Part shown: piece by piece, positions 47,901-56,900 of the stretch
How the letters are laid out: every line of letters starts with the position of its first letter
How positions within the stretch are numbered: the stretch's first letter is position 1
Assembly (NCBI GenBank): GCA_036571765.1
Contig: BROE01000022.1
Coordinates: 8,959,575 to 9,023,574 of the forward strand
Direction of reading: 5' to 3'
DNA: 64,000 nucleotides
From: Plecoglossus altivelis
Lineage: Eukaryota > Chordata > Actinopteri > Osmeriformes > Plecoglossidae
The notes under the pieces: model-generated
What the model was told of the DNA's origin: nothing
Databases searched by the model: none
The model's input: the letters and a program-made list of their open reading frames with translations, nothing else
Made by a program: the position numbers and the translations under genes

Positions 47901-50900
47901 GTTTTATAGAATGTGGATTTTATGACAGACACTCATTTTTTCCCATGGCATGCCAATGCACCATAAAGATAGAGGCATGTGAAGTCAATTTTATGCATAA
48001 TGTGATGGGAGGGTAACTTTAGACATGCAAATACACCTTGTAAGTGATTTACTTAATAGACAGCAGCTGTTTCCAATGAGGATTTCCAGTTGTCAATGAG
48101 CAACGATTAAAAAAACAAACGTACTCCTTTTGCGTATGCAAATGCAAGGTTGTAAACACAGTCACCAATAGGTGGCGGTAGTTTAAAGGTAGAATCCGCT
48201 TTTGAACTACTATACTGATGACAAGGCCATGTTGATGGAGACACTGTTGGTCAAGGTTGGTAACGACCGTACTTGGCAACAGATTGCAGGGTAATATCTT
48301 ATCTGCGTGTAACACGTCATTAAACCCATTGTAAAACAGAGCGAAGCGAGTCATCCGGGGGCAACTGCTTCGGACACGTTTGCAGATCCTGTGAAGGACG
48401 ACGCGACCGCTAAACTCACCATTCTTGTCTTTGACTCTGCTCTCGTCGAAGCCGTTGACCCGCGACTCGGGTTTGAACTCGATGTTTCCCAGTTTGAGGA
48501 CGGCCGCCACCAGCTCCAGCACCGACTGCACCTCGTCCTCCATGAAGCCCACGATCTGCATGGCGTTCTGGGGAAGGCCGCGGAGCAAAAATCAGCCAGC
48601 GGTAGCCAAACGGCTGAAAAAGACGCGTCTTGAAGAGACGCGCTCGGAGTAAAACAGCTGGTGGCACAGGGCGCCTGGCACAGGCCGGGCGCGGAGAGAA
48701 CGTACGAAGTCTGCGATTGTGTTATCGGGATTTGACGCTATTGTGATGGAGGGCGAGGAATGTCTCTGGCTCCGGGCTTGGCCTCATGTCCAGTGGAGAG
48801 GCCCATTGTTCCTCCAGACTGCAGAGTGTTGTGTGGATATGGACCGCAGCTGTGCAGCAGCCTGCCATGGCAAGGCTGGGTAACCCAGATGGGGCAAAGC
48901 AGCCAGGCAGGAAACAAGAGGGAAAACCCCAGACAGGGAGTAAAGTAGAGGAGCCCGGACAGAACACATCCTCTGTGTCACTATTGTCATACGTACAGGG
49001 AATAGACACACTAGTGACCATACAAGGTATGACAGGCTCACTAGTTTGATTGTGAATGTGTGTGTGTCTGTCTGCGACAACGTGTGTTTGTCTGAAGTGA
49101 ATGGAGGGAATAGGAGGATGCAGCTGTGGCTTCTTGCTCAGGTTTCCCACACCAGGCCAGTTGTACTAGCATGTGTTGCCAGGCATTGTGTTGGTGTTTA
49201 TTATGGTGTTTGTTATGGTGTTTGATATGGCGTGTGTTATGGTGTTTGTTATGGTGTTTGTTATGGTGTTTGTTATAGTGTTTATTATGGTGTTTGTTAT
49301 GGCCTACAGTTGGAGGCCCATTCCTCTTCCAAATGGGTCTGCAAATAAAAGTCCAGGTAACTATGACCTTACGAGGTTGAGCAGAGCAGGAATCAAGTGT
49401 TACCTTTGATTCAATCACTCTGCTCGTTTGTTCAATAAGGAGATAAGAAGCTCAGACCACCTATTGGCCTCTGTCACAGTTCAATCCTGAGATAGAAAAA
49501 CACCAGACACGCTGACAGAGTTATTGGTAAGGCCTGGGACACGACTGTATGCGCAAGCTTTTTGTTTGTGTGTATTTACAGTATGTGTGTGTGTGTGTTT
49601 GTGTGCATGTGTGCCTCACACTCACCCTCACAGTCCTGAAGCAGGCTGCGTCATCAAGCCCATTGACAGAGGCCGAGTCCAGACTCAGGTAGTTGTATTT
49701 GCTGAAGTCTCTGTCCAGTTTCAGTTTCTCTGCGGGTTATAAAGGAAAGTCAACATGAAGCATATAGTCACTGCTGGAGATCAGGTACTATATACTTTAC
49801 AACAACAGACTGAATGGCTTTTTAAAGCCAGGGATCGAGTATCAAGGGCATTCATTCCAGCGCCTCAACATGGACAAGGTTGGATTACAAGTTAAATTAA
49901 TGGTGCCTCAATACCGCTCTGATGTTTGAGCACCAGTGAAACTAATCAATGACCATTATATTGTTCATTATATTGTTCTTCCTCAGCTGGAGCGTCCAAC
50001 AATGATGGTGCTCTGTCCCAGAACAAAGGAACGGAACAGGTTCTTTGGGCTTCGGAATCCACAATCGTTGAAGTCGAGGATTGCTTTTCAGTTATAGTGT
50101 TGTTGATGTGTGTGCGTGAAGTGCACTTCGAAGACTCACTCAGCGTGTCATCAGAGGCTCCAGACAGGAGTTGATAGAAGATGTGGAAGTTTCTTTCTCC
50201 GCGAGGCTGTTTGACTACCCGGGACTTCTCCAGGAGGTCTGCAAGAAAGACAGCAGGCGCAACGTTAGGGGATATAGTCAAAACAGACCACACAGAAAGA
50301 AATCTGTTTATTATAAGAGGTAATTGTATTTGTGCTAATCTCTCGTGTGAGTGGGCAGTCTCCTGACCACATTAACAAGGCCAGGATGGGTTTCTAGCGC
50401 AACCAAATATGACGAGTTTCCAAGGTGACAGAGGCACTGTCAGGCAGCTTCATTGTCCATTGTGTGAGGGGAGACTGAGCCGGGGACAGGAAGTCCCAGA
50501 GGAGGAAACAGCATAAGGAGATCAAAAGTCAGCTTGGTCTCCATAGCTACTGACCATAGAAAACAACACCTGAGTGAATAGGATTTCGGGGTTACGAACA
50601 GACGGATTTAAACAGAAACTAGTCGTGTGTATGCTATTGTCTTTATTCTGGTTGGTTCATAGAATTATATTCTGCCAGGTGGCAAGTAGGCTATTAAAAA
50701 AGTCAAGCACATCCTGCTTGACATCCAATATTTTTGATAGGTTGTTCAAGGAATTCTTTGTTCAGCTTCACCGTAAAGCCACGGAGAAATGCATGATATG
50801 GCCATCTCTGATCCCTGATAGACTGTTGCTGCAGCACATTATTCTGACATTTACAAACCCAACACCAGATCCCAGATCAGCCTCCCAACGAGCCCAGGCA

Positions 50901-53900
50901 ACTCTATATCAGTCAACCACTAGGAGGTAGCAGGTCATGAATCTGTGTTGCCCACTACTGACCCCACTGCCACGCTCCGGCGCGGTCGTCCCTAAGTGGC
51001 TCAGGGACCGCCAGTTCATCAATAATGCAGAGCCCCTTTAGAAAGTGTCTGGGCCAGCGTGGGCTCCTTCTGTCTGTACTGTAATCAAAGAAGCAGCGGT
51101 CTCAAACGACACAGGATTTACTTTCTCTGCCAGGCAGTTTCACTGCACCCCTCACTTTCAGACAGAGCACAAGCACTATATTTTGCTGTGTGGGGTTGAC
51201 TGAAAGCGTCGGCACGGAATGAAATACAGGAAGTTTGGTTCAAGAACGTTCTGGATCAGTCTCCCTCCAAGGGGGCTGAGCCTTGACCTTCCACCTTTTG
51301 TACACTCAGTAAGTTCAGTCAAGTTATTGCGTTTTACGACTGAAGGCTATTTGCTGTGTTTTTGGAGTCTTTTATGAAGCGCTGGCATTCACAGTAGACC
51401 GCATTCAGGATATGCTCGGTTAGATAAACAAACAGACTTTAAAGCAGCAATGTTGGACATGCAATATGGCGTAGAGTAAGAAAAAGAAGTCCATATCCTG
51501 TGTTGTTGCTGTGACTGGGGGTCTAACAAGCACTAGAGACGTGGTCATTAGTTATCCCCTTCTCACTTCTGGAAAAAGAACTTGACTGGCCTCGCTGTTC
51601 CTCGCTGCAGCGTCTCAGTTTGACTGTTACCTCCTCCGGTCGCTGCAGCTCTTTCTTCTCAGTTTAAACAGGGCCTCAAGGCAGAGGACTGGATGTGAAG
51701 GAGGCGAAAATGAGGTGTCAGCTGACAATGCTGCTGTGTAGGAAGAAACGCTGAATTTACTACCGGCTACTTCTGAGGAGAGGAAAACGAGAAAGCCCCT
51801 GAAGGCGCTCAAGAGGCCAGTCTCATCCCCATCCATCCCTGCCCCTGGGTTTCAAAAAAAAAAAAGAGTCACATGGCCTTTAACACTCAAGAGATCTTCT
51901 TGTGTCAGCGGCTGGCTTCCTAGTAAGCTCAGCGAGGACACAGACAGAGGGGCATCTGTGATGGCGAAATCCACCCCTCACTGTTTCTGTGACCTCTGGT
52001 ACATCTCTCCAGAAAGACACAACAATATGGAGAGAGAGACACTGCGAAAGTACAACACTGAAAGAAGTTGGTGCAGGCGGGGGGATGGAGAGATGAGAGT
52101 TCAAAGTTATTTTAATGTGTCCATCGCAGGTTGCTTGGCAGGCCTGTGTGTCACTGACCCTCGAGTGACAGGGAACAAACAGTACGGTATTGATCAGGCC
52201 TTCTTTGGGCTGACCGGCTGAGTGAGAGAAGGCATGTGGCTTATAGCACGCTTTGATCAACCGTAAACTCCCATTGTGTGTGACAAACCGTTATCAGGGT
52301 GGGACGACTAGGGGCTTTAATTGAACTGTTGCTGTAACTGTTTATGAGAGGTCCACGCAGTCACGGCCAGCATCACAACACTGATATTGGATGGTTAGTG
52401 GGACGAAAATAAGTGTGTGTGTGTGTTATACTCACAATTGCTAATAACTCCACCCAGAGGGTCCCCTTTGAAGTCAAACTCTATGTCCATGTACTTTCCC
52501 TGTGGAGAAACACTCATTAACACTGTTTGAAACTGAAGACAAAATAATTTTTTCTAAAACAGTCTGATTTGCATAAGAAAAAATCAACAGCCTTGAAGGA
52601 AACTTTGCAAAAAATTAACATAAAAAGGACCAAATGGGCTGCACCAGCAAGTCAGTCCAGTCCTTGATGGCCCAACATCTAGGGCATTGATACTGTGGAA
52701 CGGTCACACTGCAGGGCTGGCCTGACTTTCCAACGGGAGAAGTTCTCACATGCAGGCAAGGATCCCTGCAAACCTCACTGAAATTCGAGCCTCACGCGAG
52801 GCAATAGGATTGACTCTGGACTCAGAGCTCAAGTCATTCTGTCTCCAGGCACAGAAGTGTTCATAAAGTCAGCTGCCAATCATGGACAGGCTTGCTGCAG
52901 TATGAAGTAATGGACTACTGTGAAGGAAATGGCTCCCCTTCCTTTCTTCCACTGGAGGAGTAAAACAAACCATTGCTCTTGTTCTCTGTTTAAAGTTGGA
53001 CTTGGAACACTGGGCCCAGTGTCTCTGAAACGTTTGATATCCCCCTACTCCTCAAACCACCTCATTTTTATTTATAGCTGAGAGGTCTTCAAAAAGCAGG
53101 CGCTCAATGAGCTGTCTGCCGCCAAATCAAACCAGATCCCAGTTCCCTCTGCAGGGGGAAGTCAAGTAAAGAGATAAAAGTTTTTGTGCTCCTTAAGGAG
53201 TGATGAGTTATGACTACGTGGCATGCTGTGGAAAGACCTGAGGTGTTGCTGATCATCCAGTGGTTAACACCAAGGTTACCTAAATATAAACAGATCAGAT
53301 ATAAGCTGGTTTATTATCCCTGCTGTGATAAGCCTGAACACAGGGACAGGGAACACAGCCAGGGGGGTGTGCGGCTGAACTTTAGGAGGGCAACTGAGAT
53401 TAAATAGGTCCATGATACTTTTCACAGGAGGTAGCCGGTCAACCTGAACAGGTTGAGGAATTTGGTGGGCCATTGTCTCTGTAGTAACAACAACTTGTAT
53501 TGTGGCAGACTAGCCTAGACTACAGATGATTTACGAGGTTGGTTTACTCCCGAGGCTGGGTGGATACCGTGTGTTCTGTCATATTGGGGAAGCTTGCAGT
53601 AATGGGATGACATCAGGGTGGAATCTGAAACAGCCAGCTGCTGCCAATAAGCTCCCAGAAACACCAGGCTGCCAACAAGCGTGAGAAAGGCACTTTTCAC
53701 AAATCATACAAAAAAAAAAGATAAAAAAAGAAAGTATTGTTTGATATCGCCAGTGTCTGGAAATTAAATGTTTTCCTAGTCTAGTGTGCCAGACAAAAAG
53801 CGCCTCAGCAGAACCAGATAGTGGTTGCATCACTGTGCTGATGTTATCTCGATGCAAGCCTTGTCCAAGGTTTTCATAACATTGCACTTTGAAAGCAATG

Positions 53901-56900
53901 AAGGGCAGCAATCTCTGCACGTGCTCAGTGAAGACGGCGGCTAGGTCACTGAGCCAGTCTGTAACTGCATTCGTACACATGAACAAATTTGTGCATGGCA
54001 TATGGAAGCAGAACAGTCATAATACCCTGCCAATGGTTTCCAACAGCATCTCCACAGTGTCGAGGTCTAGACTGTGGGTCTGTAATCTTTACAGACCTGG
54101 ACAAGGGCAGTGGCGCCCAGTCTGGAAGAGGGAGTAGATATAAGTGCTTCAGAGACATCCCTTCTTGGGGAAGGAAGAAGAAAAAAACAGGAGAACAACT
54201 CCAGGAGAAAAGAGCAGTTTGCAAACACAGACGCCTTGGCAAGGACTATCAGCAGACATCTGGAGATGGTTGCCAAAACAGTACGCTGCCTTCGGTTTCA
54301 TTTCTGTTCGGTCCTAAGCAGTGTAACTGTGACAGCCTGATGGTTATGTCAGACTCGCTAAGACTCTGCACTGTATTATGTTTCAAAATGCTGGTAACAA
54401 ACTTGTTGATACCAGCGACAATAAAACCAGTAAAGATCCCTAACCCAAACCAACAAAGATGGGGGAAAAGGCAGTCCGTGTCTCTTTACAATACGTAGGC
54501 CAATGCCAACCTCAACTTGGCCATTCAGAGTGAGGCAAGAAAACGGTCAAAACGGAATGGGGAAAAATAGTCAGAGTGGAAGAGTGGGGAGACAGGAAGG
54601 CCGACAGGGCTGTTTGTGATCACTGATGTTGAGATCAAAGGTCCACCTGTGTTTAATCTAAAGCAAACACACTTTCACTGGAAGGGAAACCATCAAAGCA
54701 ACAAACCAGTCACAGCAGTTACAACCGTAGACACAAGGGGAAAAGCACTTACAAATCTAGATGAGTTGTCATTTCTCACGGTTTTTGCATTGCCAAAAGC
54801 TGAAAAAAAGAACAACAAAAAAACAGTCCCTTAGTATAGTTGTGCAGGTTTAACCGGTGGCCGACATAGAAAAATGCAGATCTTTTCATTTGTTTTGGTC
54901 CCAGAGTCGTAGTTCATACATGGCCAAAATGGCTTCAGATTGTTGGGTAAACCACTTTCTAACAAGAAACAAACCACTAAGTTGTGGGGATGCATCTTGT
55001 GCTCATTAAGTGGTCTGTCATGCCACACCTAGACTGAAAAGCCGATTGTTCTGATGAGGGCTGATGGTTCAGAGCCCTGTTTTCAGGGGTATAGATTAAA
55101 ACAAAGCTGTGAGGCTTCGAAGGCTTAGCAATGAACCTTGGTGGTGTCGCTACATTAGAATTAAAGTGTTTCCGTGTGCTAAAACAGCTACAGCCTTAGA
55201 TGTTCTGCAGCTCAAAACCAGTTTTAAAGGATGAAGCAAAACATTTAAACATTAAGTCCTGTAATAATACATTCATACGAACAGGAGTGCTGGGAAGCTG
55301 ATATTGCACTGCTCTATTCCCTGCTCTGGTCATACAGCATTATATATTAAATGACATTAAAGAGTTGTTTAACACATTGCCATGAGGCAAAGTGCCCTGA
55401 TTAAGTTCATAAGTAGTGGTGTGCTTGTCGGGATTTTTTAACTAGCGCACTGGGGGTCTAAAGGGAGAGATAGGGGTAGGGAGAAAAAGAGAGGGAGAGA
55501 AAATGAGTGTGTATGTGTGTGTGTACGCCAGAGTGTCTGACCAGCGTGCTGCAGGATGTCTGCTCTGTCTCTCTGCTCTCTGGATGGTTACAGCCAAAGC
55601 AGCTAACCTCTTACAGATGTGTTCAGGCTCTACAATGGCAGCAGCTTAACGCTGGGCACTGCTTCATCCTTCATGGGCATTTCCTGTCTACAGACCCCAC
55701 TTGAAAAAAAACAAAAAAAAAACACAGCTTTCTCCTTGCCAGCACGCGGCCTGAGGGATTTTCCCTTCCTCATCAAGCGGACTGGGCTTTTGGAAATTGG
55801 ACTGAGTCTCCGTGTCTCTGATTAGGAGACTTTGGTGCAAATGGAACTAGAGAGAATGACAATGAAGGACGACTCATGCAGCTACAGTAGGAGACGCTCA
55901 GGCATTATATCCAGCCACCTTGTCAAGAGCTGAAGAGATGGTGTTCCACTCTATGCGAGTGCATTTCTAGGGTGAAGTTTCTCCTGCCTGACTACTTGAC
56001 ACTCCGACTCTGTACGTGGTTGCATGGAAACCATTAAAAGTCAAGTACTCACCTTCTAGCACAGGGTTGGACTGCAGCAGCTGCTCTTTCACCTTGTTCA
56101 CCTCCTGGCCCTTCCCACACACCGCCGCCACGTATGACATCACTAGCTTGCTGGCCTCTGGAACACACAGGACAACAGACAGGGGTTAGAGGTCAGTCTG
56201 GTTCTAGACACCCCTCTCAACCTCACCCAGAAAGTCCCTTACATCACCCCTCACTCTCCAGCTCTGCAGGGACAGGGTGTGTACCCCCAGGCAGAGAGGG
56301 AGCTGTTCACACGCTCCATAGCCATCGCCACCTCCACCGTTAGAGGGCCATTACTCTACTGACAGAACATGATTTATAATATTGCCAGTGGACTAAGCCT
56401 AACCACAGCTTTCAGAAGACATGTTTGAGTTGTCCCAGGTTTGTGCCGAGCCAGAAACCCCATCCCAGGATTGAGGCCAGCTAGCATGTCTGACAAACCT
56501 AATGAGTTCTGTGCATGGACAGGAAATGGCTAGGTAGGATAACTGTATGATGGCCAGAAAATCTCTTCCTCTAGATTAGATGATTCATATGACTTAGTGT
56601 AAGCCCAGCTATTTGACCACAGAAGTTGGCTAGGGCAAAAGATGAGGTCATGAACGCAAACTATCTTACACTGGATGGAAGTCTTTATAGAATGTGCTAC
56701 CGAATTGACAATGCAGGGCAAATAAAAAAGACAGAAAGCCCAAAGTAGAAAGATGAGACGGCACAATGAGAGAGTGCCAGTCTCAAAGGCGGCACGCTAG
56801 AGATCAAAAGGAGGCCCTTTTGTGCCATTACAATAGCTTGAACAGTGCGATCATCTTGACCTTTGAGTCCCAGGACGTCGAAATGACCAAACGCCTCTGA

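Noticed and set aside
49041..49418. Minus frame with repeated His-Asn-Lys-His
   Set aside because: It arises from the 12-bp minisatellite, not from a histidine-rich protein gene.
53989..54498. 169-codon plus-strand frame inside a myo1b intron
   Set aside because: No recognised domain, opposite strand to the host gene, and the flanking myo1b exons already join in phase across it.
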